Assembly (NCBI GenBank): GCA_023144635.1
Contig: JAGLFH010000019.1
Span: 1 to 64,000 of the forward strand
Direction: 5' to 3'
DNA: 64,000 nt
Origin: Candidatus Auribacterota bacterium
GTDB taxonomy: Bacteria > Auribacterota > JAFGBW01 > JAFGJP01
This document shows positions 50,626-60,875 of the stretch, one piece after another. The position numbers were made by a program, and so were the translations under genes. Position 1 is the stretch's first letter, and each line of letters starts with the position of its first letter. The notes under the pieces are model-generated. The model made no database searches and had not been told where the DNA came from. It saw nothing but the letters and a program-made list of their open reading frames with translations.

Positions 50626-52607
50626 TCACTCCTTTTTTTTAAATTTTCAATATTCTCTAAAACATTTTCAAGATTAAATGGTTTTTTAATAACTGCTTTA
50701 AATCCGTATTTTTTATATTCACTTAATACGGGATCTTTTGAATACCCGCTCATTACAATAGCAGTCACATCTTTATCAATATTTTTAAGTTCAGCAATTG
50801 TATCTTTACCTCCCATCCCGCCAGGTATAGTAAGATCAAGAAAAACAACATCAAATTTTTTATCATCTTCTAAGTATTTAGTATATTTTTCAAGCGCTTC
50901 ATAACCATCTTTTACGGCCTCGACTTTATAGTTCATTTTTCTTAAAAAGTCAGACAAGATTTGTGTTATTCCTTCATCATCATCCATTATCAGTATGTTC
51001 AACATATCATCTGAAACTTTCATTTTTTTATATTTATATTTTTTATCTTCAACCTTCTTTTTCGTCGTTGGAATATAAAAAATAAATTCTGTTCCCTTGT
51101 TTTCTTCTGTCAAAACAGTAATATATCCCCCGTGATTTTTTATTATTGATTGTGAAATAGCAAGCCCCATTCCCTTGCCTGTTTCTTTTGTTGTAAAGAA
51201 AGGAATAAATATTTTTTTCAGAATACTTTCTTTAATGCCTTTTCCGGTATCTTTAATAGATATTTCAACATAATCACCCATGGGAAGCTCAATGCCGTGT
51301 TTTTTATCTATCTTTATATTTTTTGCTCTCACATCTAAAATACCGCCCTTGGGCATTGCTTGTGCTGCATTGATTACAATATTATTTATAACCTGATTAA
51401 TCTGTCCCGGATCGACTTCTGCATTAAAAAGGTTCTCATCTATGGAAAAGACCGGTTTTACGTTCCTACCGTGAAGACTGAATATCACAAACTCTTTTAA
51501 TATATCTTTTATGGATACTACTTCAATAACAGGTTTACCTCCCTGTGCAAAAGTAAGAAGCTGGTAACTGAGTTTTTTGGCGCTTTTTATATATTGATCG
51601 GCAGCTTCAAAGTAGCAGCTAAGGTCATTCTCCTCGGGGCTTAGTGATCTTATCATATCAAGATTCCCTTTTATCACCATCAAAAAATTATTAAAATCGT
51701 GTGCAATACCTCCTGCAAGCATTCCAACTGACTCTAATCTTTTTTCCTGTAACATTTTTTCTTCAATTTTTTTTCTCATCGTAATATCACGGGCAACACT
51801 TAAAACTGCTATCATGCCTGCATATTCTACAAGACGTGAATTCATTTCAATTGGAATACGAGCACCCTTTTTGCTTATATATTCAGTTTCAAAGACAATA
51901 TTCTCTTCACCTTTTATTTTCTTAAAGTTCTTTATTGCTTCTTTTAAATCATCAGATAAATTAATATCACTTATATTCATCTTTAACAGTTCTTCTCTTG
52001 TATAACCAAGAACATCACAGGCTATTCTGTTAACATCAAAGATATTACCAGACTCATCATGTATAAAAATAGAATCACTTATACCGTTAAAAAGTGTCCT
52101 GTAAAGCCGCTCTGAATCAATAATCGTATCTATCATTTTTTTTCTCATCGTAACATCTTCAAAACTTTCAATCCCTCCTATTATTTCATCCGTATGATAT
52201 TTAAGTACGTCAATATTTTTTGATATGATCAAGTGTCTTCCGTCTTTTGTTTTTATAGTACATTCTTTACCTCTAACAGGTTTCTTTATCTTTTCACTAT
52301 AAAGACAACACCCTTTTGTACATGGTTCTTCTGCAAAGATGAGACAAGTATTTCCAATAACTTCATCAGCTTTATATCCTGTTATTTCTTCTGCCATTCT
52401 ATTCCAACTTGTAATTCGCTTGCCAATATCTACTGTAAAAATAGCACTTGGAACTAATTTATAAATATGTTCTATATGTTTATTATCAAACTTTGAATGT
52501 TCAAGTGCAAACTTTTGTTCTATTTCTCTTTGCTTCAAAGATTTTAGTTCTTCAATAAAAGATTCTTTTGTTTTATCTTTGTAACAATCTTCCATATCAT
52601 TCTCCAA
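50616..52607 (-). CDS. Cytoplasmic PAS-PAS hybrid histidine kinase with C-terminal receiver
   Basis: The 663-residue protein has no membrane helix. PAS 1 (about 45-155) includes a cysteine-rich segment (CLIFAEEPCTKGCCLYS) that could hold a metal, a cluster or a redox switch. PAS 2 spans about 165-285. HisKA has AGGIAHDFNNFLMVIKGN, HATPase has DTGKGIKESIL and GKGMGLAISQSI, and the receiver (about 540-655) has VVFLDLTIPGGMGG. Placement between cheD and cheY suggests it feeds a cytoplasmic, perhaps redox or energy, signal into motility control. Confidence 0.88.
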   Translation of the reverse strand: MENDMEDCYKDKTKESFIEELKSLKQREIEQKFALEHSKFDNKHIEHIYKLVPSAIFTVDIGKRITSWNRMAEEITGYKADEVIGNTCLIFAEEPCTKGCCLYSEKIKKPVRGKECTIKTKDGRHLIISKNIDVLKYHTDEIIGGIESFEDVTMRKKMIDTIIDSERLYRTLFNGISDSIFIHDESGNIFDVNRIACDVLGYTREELLKMNISDINLSDDLKEAIKNFKKIKGEENIVFETEYISKKGARIPIEMNSRLVEYAGMIAVLSVARDITMRKKIEEKMLQEKRLESVGMLAGGIAHDFNNFLMVIKGNLDMIRSLSPEENDLSCYFEAADQYIKSAKKLSYQLLTFAQGGKPVIEVVSIKDILKEFVIFSLHGRNVKPVFSIDENLFNAEVDPGQINQVINNIVINAAQAMPKGGILDVRAKNIKIDKKHGIELPMGDYVEISIKDTGKGIKESILKKIFIPFFTTKETGKGMGLAISQSIIKNHGGYITVLTEENKGTEFIFYIPTTKKKVEDKKYKYKKMKVSDDMLNILIMDDDEGITQILSDFLRKMNYKVEAVKDGYEALEKYTKYLEDDKKFDVVFLDLTIPGGMGGKDTIAELKNIDKDVTAIVMSGYSKDPVLSEYKKYGFKAVIKKPFNLENVLENIENLKKRSDCI

Positions 52608-52648
52608 AATATTTCATTATGATCTCAGTTTTTTCGAGATTCATTGCA

Positions 52649-53149
52649 TTAAATAATAATCTTTTCTACTCCTCCGCCTATTGACACGTGCAAATCACCG
52701 GTTTCAATGTTAAGTCTTATAGTACGGCTTTGTTCGCCTCCTATGGATTCTGATAAAATAAGTAATGAGTTTTTCCAAAGAAGCTTTCTTGCTATCATGT
52801 AATTTCTTTTTCCTATTCTGAAAAGATCTTTTGTATCAAGCACATTGGCACATCCACAAAGCTTTATTTCCATAGTGTTTTTTTTCATTCCTAATGAAAA
52901 TGCCTGCTTTAAAAGCTCTGTTACTCCTATATCAACGAACTGATAAGGATTCTGCTCAGCTTTTTCTGCACGTAGTCGCGAATCCGGAAGCATCATATGT
53001 GCCATACCACCGATTTTTAATTTCTTATCATATACTGTTATCCCCAGACATGAGCCAAGCGAATAAGTTACAATTTCAGTATCAATTCTATCGCTGAAAA
53101 TGCAATCTGATACTGCAACAATAAGTTTTTCTTTATTATTTATCTGCAT
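52649..53149 (-). CDS. cheD: Chemoreceptor glutamine deamidase CheD, copy 1
   Basis: CheD deamidates receptor glutamines and can bind CheC-type phosphatases. The 166-residue protein has the catalytic Cys in YSLGSCLGITVYD, the His in GGMAHMMLPDSR and the conserved GIGKRN-like FRIGKRNYM segment. It follows cheR by eight bases. Confidence 0.93.
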   Translation of the reverse strand: MQINNKEKLIVAVSDCIFSDRIDTEIVTYSLGSCLGITVYDKKLKIGGMAHMMLPDSRLRAEKAEQNPYQFVDIGVTELLKQAFSLGMKKNTMEIKLCGCANVLDTKDLFRIGKRNYMIARKLLWKNSLLILSESIGGEQSRTIRLNIETGDLHVSIGGGVEKIII

Positions 53150-53157
53150 AAGCTTCG

Positions 53158-54012
53158 CTATTTTTGATAAACCGCAGGTTTTACATATTTAAATTTGTGA
53201 TCTATTCCTGTTAAGCTTTCTGCATGCCCAACACAAAGACAGCCGCCCAGTTTTAAAAGATCATAAATACCATTTACGAGCCTTTCTTTAGTGGTCTTAT
53301 CAAAATATATCATTACATTTCTACAAAAAACAATATCAAGAGGCCCTTTCATAGGATAAGGAACTTTTGTAATATCAAGCCGCTTGAAAGTTATCATCTT
53401 TTTTATTTCATCTTTTATTTCATAAATAAATTTTTTGTCAGACTGGTGTATTCTATTAAAATATTTATCTACTAAAAGAGGTGATACCTGTTTTACCTTA
53501 TCTTTCTGATAAACTCCTATTTTTGCTGTTTCAAGAACTTTTGTAGAAATATCCGTAGCAAGTATCTTTACATCTATATCAAAATTGTTCATTTCTTCTA
53601 TTTCCTTAAGAGTAATTGCTATTGTATAAGGCTCTTCTCCGGTTGAACATGCCGCTGACCATATGCGAAATTTTTTTTGGCCAGTATTTAACCATGCCCT
53701 AAAAACTTCTTCCATAAAGGTAAAATGTGTAGCCTCTCTGAAAAAGCTTGTTACATTAGTTGATATTGCATCTACAAGGTTTGTTATTTCAGCTTCATTA
53801 TTTTTATTTGTTACATAATCAAGATAATCTTTATAACTAAATATATTTAAAATTCTCATACGTTTTTTTGTTCTTGCTGTTAAAAGAGCCATTTTATTAT
53901 CGCTAAGACATATCCCGCATCTTTTATATATTAGGTCAGCAAATTTACGGAATGTTTTATTATCTATCGGCTCCATTCCTAGTTCCTGAAATATTTTATT
54001 TGGATTATCCAT
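53158..54012 (-). CDS. cheR: Chemotaxis protein methyltransferase CheR
   Basis: CheR methylates receptor glutamates with S-adenosylmethionine. The protein has the N-terminal helical domain (FRKFADLIYKRCGICLSDNK), TNVTSFFREATHFTFME, the SAM site FRIWSAACSTGEEPYTIAI, DIVFCRNVMIYFD and GHAESLTG at the C-terminus. The start is uncertain: ATG 54012 is given, with ATG 53976 an alternative preceded by an AGGAA-like site; a longer frame to 54051 seems unlikely. Confidence 0.95.
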   Translation of the reverse strand: MDNPNKIFQELGMEPIDNKTFRKFADLIYKRCGICLSDNKMALLTARTKKRMRILNIFSYKDYLDYVTNKNNEAEITNLVDAISTNVTSFFREATHFTFMEEVFRAWLNTGQKKFRIWSAACSTGEEPYTIAITLKEIEEMNNFDIDVKILATDISTKVLETAKIGVYQKDKVKQVSPLLVDKYFNRIHQSDKKFIYEIKDEIKKMITFKRLDITKVPYPMKGPLDIVFCRNVMIYFDKTTKERLVNGIYDLLKLGGCLCVGHAESLTGIDHKFKYVKPAVYQK

Positions 54013-54126
54013 TAGCTTCGCTTTAAACACGAATATCCGCATATCTAGCACAGATTTTCGCTAATAAAATTCTTTTTTATCTTCTTTGCTCTGTATTTTT
54101 CTGTCTTCTGTCATCTGTTTTCTGTT

Positions 54127-54705
54127 TTATTCATATGGGAACCAGTCTACTTTTCTTATCCGTTTTACTTTTATTACTGCAACGTGTCCTGTCACGGTAT
54201 CAAATACTATTTTTCTTCCGCGGTTCCCCCCGACATCTACTGAAACTACTTTTATCTTCCTTTTAGTTAAAACTTGTTTTGCATGTTTTGCGTTTTCCTT
54301 ACCTATTTCTTTTTGTATTGCTGTATCCGGATGAGCTCCTCCGAAAATTTGCGCTTCAAGGTCTTCTAATTTAGACTCTGCTTTCCTAAACATTTTTAAA
54401 AGCATCGCTGTAGATACATTTCCGAATATTGATGTTGTTAACGTTTTTCTATCTTCAAAAGGGTACATAAAATGATTCATGCCTCCAAAATATTTTTTCT
54501 TATCCCAAATACATACTGCAACACATGTTCCTACAACAGTGGATACTATTACAGGTTCTTTAGAAAAATAGATATGGCCGGGCTCAAGATAAAAATGATC
54601 TTTTTTTATATCTTCTTCCATTGTTTGGTCAGAATAAGTAGTTCTCTCGTTCTTTTCTTTTTCCTTTTTTTTATTTCTCATCTCGCTTGTACGGTAAAAT
54701 CTCAT
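54127..54705 (-). CDS. cheD: CheD-like glutamine deamidase, copy 2
   Basis: The protein has the CheD catalytic Cys (VVGTCVAVCIWD) and His (FGGMNHFMYPFED), with a GAHPDTAIQKEIGKENAKHA segment and a C-terminal VDVGGNRGRKIVFDT. It differs from copy 1 by a Lys/Glu-rich N-terminal extension (about 45 residues) and a short C-terminal basic tail. I prefer ATG 54705; an upstream frame to 54744 is also open. Two CheD proteins may serve different receptors or different phosphatases. Confidence 0.88.
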   Translation of the reverse strand: MRFYRTSEMRNKKKEKEKNERTTYSDQTMEEDIKKDHFYLEPGHIYFSKEPVIVSTVVGTCVAVCIWDKKKYFGGMNHFMYPFEDRKTLTTSIFGNVSTAMLLKMFRKAESKLEDLEAQIFGGAHPDTAIQKEIGKENAKHAKQVLTKRKIKVVSVDVGGNRGRKIVFDTVTGHVAVIKVKRIRKVDWFPYE

Positions 54706-54759
54706 GTAGACCTTTGGTTGAAATGCTCCATTTTCAATTATCAATTTAAATAAGACAGG

Positions 54760-54798
54760 TTACGTGAGTAGCGTGTGCGATGACGTCTACTCACGTAA
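54760..54798. repeat. 12-bp perfect hairpin between the receptor gene and cheD 2
   Basis: TTACGTGAGTAG and its exact complement flank a 15-base loop. A smaller CGTTAA/TTAACG dyad follows. A T-run is lacking, so it may be an mRNA-processing or intergenic repeat element. The adjoining stretch 54860-54918 carries ATCCGCGTTAAT-type dispersed repeats that run up to the stop of the receptor gene. Confidence 0.6.
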
Positions 54799-54915
54799 AT
54801 CGTTAATATCTTTAACGAATACCTGCCTCTTTTTCTCATTTACTTTTTAAAGATCAATTAATCTGCATTAAATGTATCCGCGTTAATTAGCGTTGGATTC
54901 GCGCTAATCTGCGTA

Positions 54916-56937
54916 TTAAAAATCTTTAAAATCATCATCATCAAGTGGTATTACTTCACTTGGTTTTACAAGATTCTTTTTACTTACGTTTGCTTTAGAA
55001 GTACTGCCATGATGCGTTACCATTTGATGGACTTTATTTTTCAAATTATGTCCTGAGCCAGCAATCTTTTGTTTTGGCTGATAACCTTGTGTAGTAAAAC
55101 CGCTGCTGCCATTGGATGCTCCTCCTTTGACCATGGCAACAAGCTGCTGTACCATACTGTTCATCTGCTGAGCTTGAGCAGAAAGCTCTTCACTCGCTGA
55201 TGCAGATTCCTCTGCATTAGCAGCATTTGACTGTGTTACTTTATCCATTTGAGTAACAGCACCGTTGACCTGCTCAATTCCTTTTGACTGCTCGTTAGAT
55301 GCAGCGGCTATTTCTCCGACAAGGTTGGCTACTTTTCCGGCACTTTCAGTTATTTCCTTTAAAGAATCTCCTGCTTCTTTAACTACTTTAGCTCCGTTCT
55401 GCGCGTTAGTGATACTTCCTTCAATAAGTTCTGTCGTATCGCCTGCAGCCTTGGCAGCACGTTGTGCCAGGCTTCTTACTTCATCAGCTACAACGGCAAA
55501 ACCTTTGCCGTGTTCACCTGCGCGCGCTGCTTCAACAGCAGCGTTAAGGGCAAGCAGATTTGTCTGGAATGCGATCTCTTCAATGGTCTTAATTATCTTA
55601 CTGATGTCTTTTGAGCTTGCATTGATCTCATCCATGGAGTTAACAGTTTTATTGACTGCATCAGCACCTTTTTTGACAAGAGCACTGGACTCATCCATCA
55701 GATTTTTTGCCTGATTAGAATTATTAGCGTTTTGCTTTGACATGCTTGACATTTCTTCTAATGAAGATGAAGTTTCCTCAAGGCTTGCTGCCTGTTCGCT
55801 CGCGCCTTCTGCCATCTGTTGGGATGAAGATGCCACCTGCTCTGATGCAGAAGCTGTTTGGTCTGCACCGTTTTGCAGTGCTTCAATAATCCTGCTTAAA
55901 GCTACAACGATTCCACGCGCAATGAAGATGGCAAGTGTAATGCCAAGAACGCCTGCAATAATACCAAGTATAATAACAGCCATTTTTGTTCCCGTAGCTG
56001 CTTGCAGCATTTGTTCATCTGTCATAACATTTTCTTTAACTGTTTCGTTGATTTCCTCTAGCAATTCCTGAACTTTATCAAGATTAGGTTTTGTGTGTGT
56101 TGCAAAGATCTCATTTGCCTTTTCCATACCCTTTATGTTGTCATCCGCGTGCTTTTTCATGGCTGTAAGGATTTTTTGAGTCTCGCGAAGGGCCGGGATT
56201 GTATTGGTTTCAAAAATATGTTCGGCTTTATCCGTAGCCACAATATCTCCCTTGATCCAGACTTTCTGAATTTCTGCGGCGGATTTATGCAGTCTTTTAT
56301 GCGGTTCCTTGATATCCTCGATAAGCTTTGCCATGTGAGAATCACTTTTTGAGATCTCCCTAGCTTTGTCTCCGTAGAGAAATTGGCCTAAACCGCATTT
56401 GTGCTCATCTGTCTGTACATCCAGATGGTCGTCTTGTGCTATAAAAAAATGTTGAATATCGTTCAACCATTTCAGGTGATCTCCTTCTTTTTCAGCGAAA
56501 AATTTTGGCAGGTGCACATCGGTTTGATGGAACACATCCCCAATTTCTATAGCTGAATCATGTAAATGCGCATGAGGTTCTTCTATCTCAGCCAGAAGCT
56601 CTTTTATTTCAGGCACGAGTTTTTCGGCGGCTTTTCTCTCGGGGCCGTAGTACCATTTGCCGAAAGCGCATTTGTGCGGATCTGTCTCCACGTGAAGTTT
56701 AGTTACATGTTCGTCAGTCAAAAGTGCATTGACCTCATTTGCCCAGTTAAGATGGTCAACTTCTTTTTGCACCATCTCCCCGCGAAGCTTATTGCCGTCA
56801 ATGACTTCGCTGGCATTACTGACAATTTTGCCTATCCCGTTGATAGACCATATCGCCAGCACTGCAAGCAAAACTAAAACAACAGTAAATCCTACTCCTA
56901 TCTTTTTTCCTATTGTCAGGTTTTTCCACATTTTCAC
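54916..56937 (-). CDS. Methyl-accepting chemotaxis protein with two extracytoplasmic CZB-like domains
   Basis: The 673-residue receptor has TM helices at about 14-33 and 317-340. Between them lie two repeats resembling chemoreceptor zinc-binding (CZB) domains. Repeat 1 has His62 in DHLNWANEV, Cys90 in [11 protein letters not shown] and PHAHLH (122-126). Repeat 2 has DHLKWLNDI, Cys181 in [11 protein letters not shown] and PHKRLH (212-217). No clear HAMP follows; the signalling hairpin includes [19 protein letters not shown]. The tail ends DDDDFKDF, without a CheR-tethering pentapeptide. CZB domains usually bind zinc and are mostly cytoplasmic; here they face outward. Encoded between cheW and cheD. 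Confidence 0.9.
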   Translation of the reverse strand: MKMWKNLTIGKKIGVGFTVVLVLLAVLAIWSINGIGKIVSNASEVIDGNKLRGEMVQKEVDHLNWANEVNALLTDEHVTKLHVETDPHKCAFGKWYYGPERKAAEKLVPEIKELLAEIEEPHAHLHDSAIEIGDVFHQTDVHLPKFFAEKEGDHLKWLNDIQHFFIAQDDHLDVQTDEHKCGLGQFLYGDKAREISKSDSHMAKLIEDIKEPHKRLHKSAAEIQKVWIKGDIVATDKAEHIFETNTIPALRETQKILTAMKKHADDNIKGMEKANEIFATHTKPNLDKVQELLEEINETVKENVMTDEQMLQAATGTKMAVIILGIIAGVLGITLAIFIARGIVVALSRIIEALQNGADQTASASEQVASSSQQMAEGASEQAASLEETSSSLEEMSSMSKQNANNSNQAKNLMDESSALVKKGADAVNKTVNSMDEINASSKDISKIIKTIEEIAFQTNLLALNAAVEAARAGEHGKGFAVVADEVRSLAQRAAKAAGDTTELIEGSITNAQNGAKVVKEAGDSLKEITESAGKVANLVGEIAAASNEQSKGIEQVNGAVTQMDKVTQSNAANAEESASASEELSAQAQQMNSMVQQLVAMVKGGASNGSSGFTTQGYQPKQKIAGSGHNLKNKVHQMVTHHGSTSKANVSKKNLVKPSEVIPLDDDDFKDF

Positions 56938-56951
56938 AACCCCCCATCTTT

Positions 56952-57449
56952 TTAGTTTTGTTTTCCTATTTCTTCCATAGTACTCAGTTCTTCATCTGTC
57001 AGTACTTCATTTATATTGAGAAGCATCTTTACTCCGCCTCCAACTTTTCCTATGCCGCTTATAAAATTGGCTTTTATGTTGGTTCCAAAATCTGGCCTCT
57101 CATCGATATTTTTTTCCTCGATATAGATAACTTCAGAAACACTGTCAATAACGATTCCCATTGTCATAGGCTTGCCGTCTTTTTCTATTTCCACGACGAT
57201 TATGCAGGTTTCCTTTGTGTACTCAAGTTCAGGTATGCCGAACTTTACGCGAAGGTCTACAACCGGAATGACTTTGCCGCGAAGGTTGATCACACCTTTT
57301 AAAAAATCAGGCGTTTGGGGCACAGGAGTTATTTTCATTATTCCTATGATCTCCCTTACTTTTAGTATCTCTAACCCGTATTCTTCTTTATCAAGAACAA
57401 AAGTAAGATACTTGCCTTCCTTTGCTTTTTCTTCTTGTTTAACCGTCAT
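56952..57449 (-). CDS. cheW: Chemotaxis coupling protein CheW
   Basis: CheW joins receptors to CheA. The 165-residue SH3-like protein has [40 protein letters not shown] and VVDLRVKFG, the family core, with a short C-terminal tail. It sits 14 bases upstream of the receptor gene and 72 bases after cheA. Confidence 0.96.
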   Translation of the reverse strand: MTVKQEEKAKEGKYLTFVLDKEEYGLEILKVREIIGIMKITPVPQTPDFLKGVINLRGKVIPVVDLRVKFGIPELEYTKETCIIVVEIEKDGKPMTMGIVIDSVSEVIYIEEKNIDERPDFGTNIKANFISGIGKVGGGVKMLLNINEVLTDEELSTMEEIGKQN

Positions 57450-57521
57450 AAGGTATTCCTCCTTTCAATAATAGTGTTAAAATTTTCCTAATTCTTTTAA
57501 ATCCTCCTTTTTTTAGTTTAC

Positions 57522-60302
57522 TTATGCCTCTTTTAAATTATTCTTAACTTCATTCAATTTTTCTGTAATTCTTTTCTTTACTTCTTTATTACAATTATTT
57601 GAACCTATCTCTTCGCAATATTTTTTCATTCCTGTAGGATCCACTATTAAACCAACTGTCCCGTCTCCAAGAATAGCTCCCCCGCTTATTCCTTCGAGGT
57701 TTTTCATAGTATCTCCTAAAGTTTTAATAACTATCTGGAACTGCCCTAAAAGTTCATCGGTAATAAAGCCAATTTCTTTGCCGTCAGCATCTATAATAAG
57801 TACTGATTTAGTCGCTCCATTGCTATTTTCATTATTGTTCTGTAATATTTTTCTGAGATCATAAAGAGGGATAAGATCTCCCCTGTCATTTACAAAATCT
57901 CCCTGTCCGGGAATATGTGTAATATCTTTTTCTATATAATTAATAAACTTTTTCACAGAAATTGTCGGGAATATGTATCTCTCTTTACCAACTTCCACGA
58001 CCATGCCTTCAATAATGGCAAGCGTGAGAGGAATTTTTAAATAAAACACAGAACCTTTATCTTTTTCGGATGTTATTTCAACTTTCCCTCTCATAAGATC
58101 TATATTTTTCTTTACAACATCCATTCCTACGCCTCTACCTGATACGCTTGTCACCTGCTTTGCTGTTGAAAATCCGGGAGCAAAAATAAAATTGAAGACT
58201 TCACTATCTGTATAAGTTTTATTTTTTTCTGCAAGGCCTTTTGATATAGCTTTTTCAAGTATTGCATCGCGATCCAGCCCATTACCATCATCTTTTATTT
58301 CAATTACAACAGAACCTCCCTGATGATATGCATTTAAAACGACATTCCCAACGTCACTCTTTCCCTTTTTTATTCTTGCATCAGGCGTTTCAACACCATG
58401 GTCGCAGGAATTTCTTATCATATGTATAAGCGGATCATAGAGTTTTTCAATAACGTTCCTATCAAGCTCGGTATCTTCTCCAAGAAGATCGAGACGTATT
58501 TTTTTATCTGATTTGCGTGCAATATCCCTTACAACTCTTTCCATTTTCTGGAACGTCTGCTTAACGGGGATCATACGCATTCCCATTGATATTGACTGGA
58601 TCTCTTTTACCACTTTTGATATCTGGCGAATTGTCCTAAGGAGTACATCATCATCAGATCGCTGTATGACATCACTATGCTCTATTTGAGTTTCGTTTAT
58701 TACTAGCTCTCCCACCATATTTATCAGATGGTCGAGTTTTTCTGTTGATATTTTCACAAAATCTGTCTGCACTGTGGCAGTGGAAGTTTTTTCTGACATT
58801 GGAGAAGTTTTTTGTTCTCTTATAGCTTCTGCAACCATTCTTGCCGGAACATCTTTTTCTTCTATAAGAATTTCTCCAAGTTTCTTATCAGGATGCTCCT
58901 GCTGCTGCTCAAGAGCTTTTTTAACAGTTGTTTTAGAAACAGCTCCTTTTTCTACAAGTATCTCTCCTATCATCTTGCCTTTACTTGCGCCAACATTACC
59001 TGTAGATGATATTTTTTTTCCTTCTTTTATATCATTCAGCAGCTGAAGAACTCTATCGTAGTCAGCCTGAAATTCACTTCCGCCTTCACCGGTCGTTATT
59101 ATTTTTGGGTTTTCAACAAGTCTTTTTAAAATATCTATTGAATCAAAAAGAGCATCGACAATACCTTCATCCATTTGTCTATCACCTTTTCTTATATCAT
59201 CAAGAAGTGTCTCTGCCGCATGAGTAAGATCTCTTATGCTGTTTAGTTCTAAAAATGAGGAAACCCCTTTTATGGTATGAAAAGAGCGGAAAAGGCTATT
59301 TAATATTTCCATATCATTCGGATTTTTTTCGATCTCAATAAGTCCGAGTTCACAAGTCTGAATATGTTCCTGACTTTCACTTATAAAATCAAAGAATACT
59401 GTTTCATCAATTTGTTTTGCATCTTGTCTATACTCTCCTGAAGCTGAAGAAGATTCGCTTTTTATATCCTGATCTTTACCTGTTATAAAATTTAATATCA
59501 ATTGTGTTTTTACAGAGTAATCACAGCTTCCGGCATTACCTGACTGCTGATGTTCTCTGATAAAATCAACAGTTGAAAGAAAAAGGTCTGTAAACCCTTT
59601 CTTTTTACAAAGCAGCGGCTCTTCAAGGGTAGCTTCCATCTGGTGAAATAGTTTTGATATAGAAGATAGTTTTAAAAATCCTGCCTCACCTTTTAAAGTA
59701 TGTATCTTTCTTAAAAGGGCTTCTCTTTCATCTTTTTCATTTCCTTCTTTATTTTCCATCTTTAATATCTGCTGTTCTATAAAATCAAGCGCTGATGGAA
59801 TATTTTCTGCAAATTCATTAATAAGGTCTTCGTTTTCAAGATCTATTTCATCTGCATTTGCATCATCTGATCCTGTATCTTTAGAGCCCACTCTTCCCAG
59901 CTTTTTATCTGCAGTTTCTTGCCAGGAAGAAATATCCTTGCATTTAGTAATACCTTTATCATCCAGATTTTTTATGTTTTTTTGTAAAATGCTGAAAGCT
60001 TCTCTTAAAAGATCTAGTATGTTTTCTGATTCTTCATCATCAGGATTAAGGAAAACGATATCTGCAAGCGAAGAACAATCATTTATGATCTCTTCAAGTC
60101 TAGAAGCTTTTTTCTTTTTACATATTTCTTTAAAGCTATCAATTCTATTAGATACTTCACCAAGCGCTGCAAGGTCGCCTGTATCACAAATGATTATTTC
60201 TGCAGCAATATCATCGATGAACTTTTTTATTTCATCAGTTGTTTTTGAGATCTTTTTTTCTTTCTTAGATGACTTTTCTTTTTTTTGTTTTTTAGCAGTC
60301 AC
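57522..60302 (-). CDS. cheA: Chemotaxis histidine kinase CheA with two Hpt domains and an MshEN-like insert
   Basis: CheA phosphorylates CheY and CheB. The 926-residue protein is longer than usual. After a lysine-rich start and an unassigned helical region it has Hpt 1 (His201, KIHTLKGEAGFL) and Hpt 2 (His342, SFHTIKGVSSFL). An insert at about 443-498 with two repeats (MIGEILVEKGAVSKTTVKKA and KLGEILIEEKDVPARMVAEA) resembles the MshEN domain seen in PilB. Then come the dimerisation domain, HATPase (RNSCDHGVETPD, DDGNGLDRDAIL, SGRGVGMDVV) and the CheW-like C-terminus. Two Hpt sites may phosphorylate different receivers. Confidence 0.95.
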   Translation of the reverse strand: MTAKKQKKEKSSKKEKKISKTTDEIKKFIDDIAAEIIICDTGDLAALGEVSNRIDSFKEICKKKKASRLEEIINDCSSLADIVFLNPDDEESENILDLLREAFSILQKNIKNLDDKGITKCKDISSWQETADKKLGRVGSKDTGSDDANADEIDLENEDLINEFAENIPSALDFIEQQILKMENKEGNEKDEREALLRKIHTLKGEAGFLKLSSISKLFHQMEATLEEPLLCKKKGFTDLFLSTVDFIREHQQSGNAGSCDYSVKTQLILNFITGKDQDIKSESSSASGEYRQDAKQIDETVFFDFISESQEHIQTCELGLIEIEKNPNDMEILNSLFRSFHTIKGVSSFLELNSIRDLTHAAETLLDDIRKGDRQMDEGIVDALFDSIDILKRLVENPKIITTGEGGSEFQADYDRVLQLLNDIKEGKKISSTGNVGASKGKMIGEILVEKGAVSKTTVKKALEQQQEHPDKKLGEILIEEKDVPARMVAEAIREQKTSPMSEKTSTATVQTDFVKISTEKLDHLINMVGELVINETQIEHSDVIQRSDDDVLLRTIRQISKVVKEIQSISMGMRMIPVKQTFQKMERVVRDIARKSDKKIRLDLLGEDTELDRNVIEKLYDPLIHMIRNSCDHGVETPDARIKKGKSDVGNVVLNAYHQGGSVVIEIKDDGNGLDRDAILEKAISKGLAEKNKTYTDSEVFNFIFAPGFSTAKQVTSVSGRGVGMDVVKKNIDLMRGKVEITSEKDKGSVFYLKIPLTLAIIEGMVVEVGKERYIFPTISVKKFINYIEKDITHIPGQGDFVNDRGDLIPLYDLRKILQNNNENSNGATKSVLIIDADGKEIGFITDELLGQFQIVIKTLGDTMKNLEGISGGAILGDGTVGLIVDPTGMKKYCEEIGSNNCNKEVKKRITEKLNEVKNNLKEA

Positions 60303-60386
60303 TTATTTTCCCCTTTTATAAAACATATTTCCCCAATCAAACTTTTTGATGTTTTCTTAGTTAATCTATCTGTGATCATCTGTGTT

Positions 60387-60782
60387 TTACTTACTTATTG
60401 CTTCCTCCCAACGGTTCAACCTTTCCATGCATTGCTTTAAAGCCACAATTATGTCATCAGTTGTTTTAAACGGTTTTACAAAATAATCAATAGCACCTCC
60501 ACCGAGGCATTCAACAACACGCGCCATCGAACTAAAGCCCGTTATGATGATTATATTGCAGAGAGGATTATATTTTTTTATTTCATTAAGCAACTGTATG
60601 CCTGACATCTTAGGCATTTTTATATCTATTACTGCGATCATATTATTGTTTTTCTTTATAAACTCTAATGCTTCAACAGAATCGTTAAAGCAGATACAAT
60701 CGATATCTTCAAGAGTGAAAGCGCGCCTTAGCATATCAAGAATATCCTGTTCATCATCAACAACAACTACTTGTTTATTCAT
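60387..60782 (-). CDS. Stand-alone response regulator receiver
   Basis: This 131-residue receiver has VVVDDEQDILDML, MIAVIDIKMPKMSGI (phospho-Asp), IITGFSSMARVV and YFVKPFKTTDD (Lys), plus a short C-terminal helix. It lies 84 bases before cheA and 93 bases after a receiver-kinase gene. Confidence 0.87.
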   Translation of the reverse strand: MNKQVVVVDDEQDILDMLRRAFTLEDIDCICFNDSVEALEFIKKNNNMIAVIDIKMPKMSGIQLLNEIKKYNPLCNIIIITGFSSMARVVECLGGGAIDYFVKPFKTTDDIIVALKQCMERLNRWEEAISK

Positions 60783-60875
60783 TTTTTCCTCACTTCGTTC
60801 GGAAAATGCAGATTTTCGCAGATACTTATCTGTACTCTCTTTCCTTTGATTTGTTTTGTTTTATCCATTTTTTTC

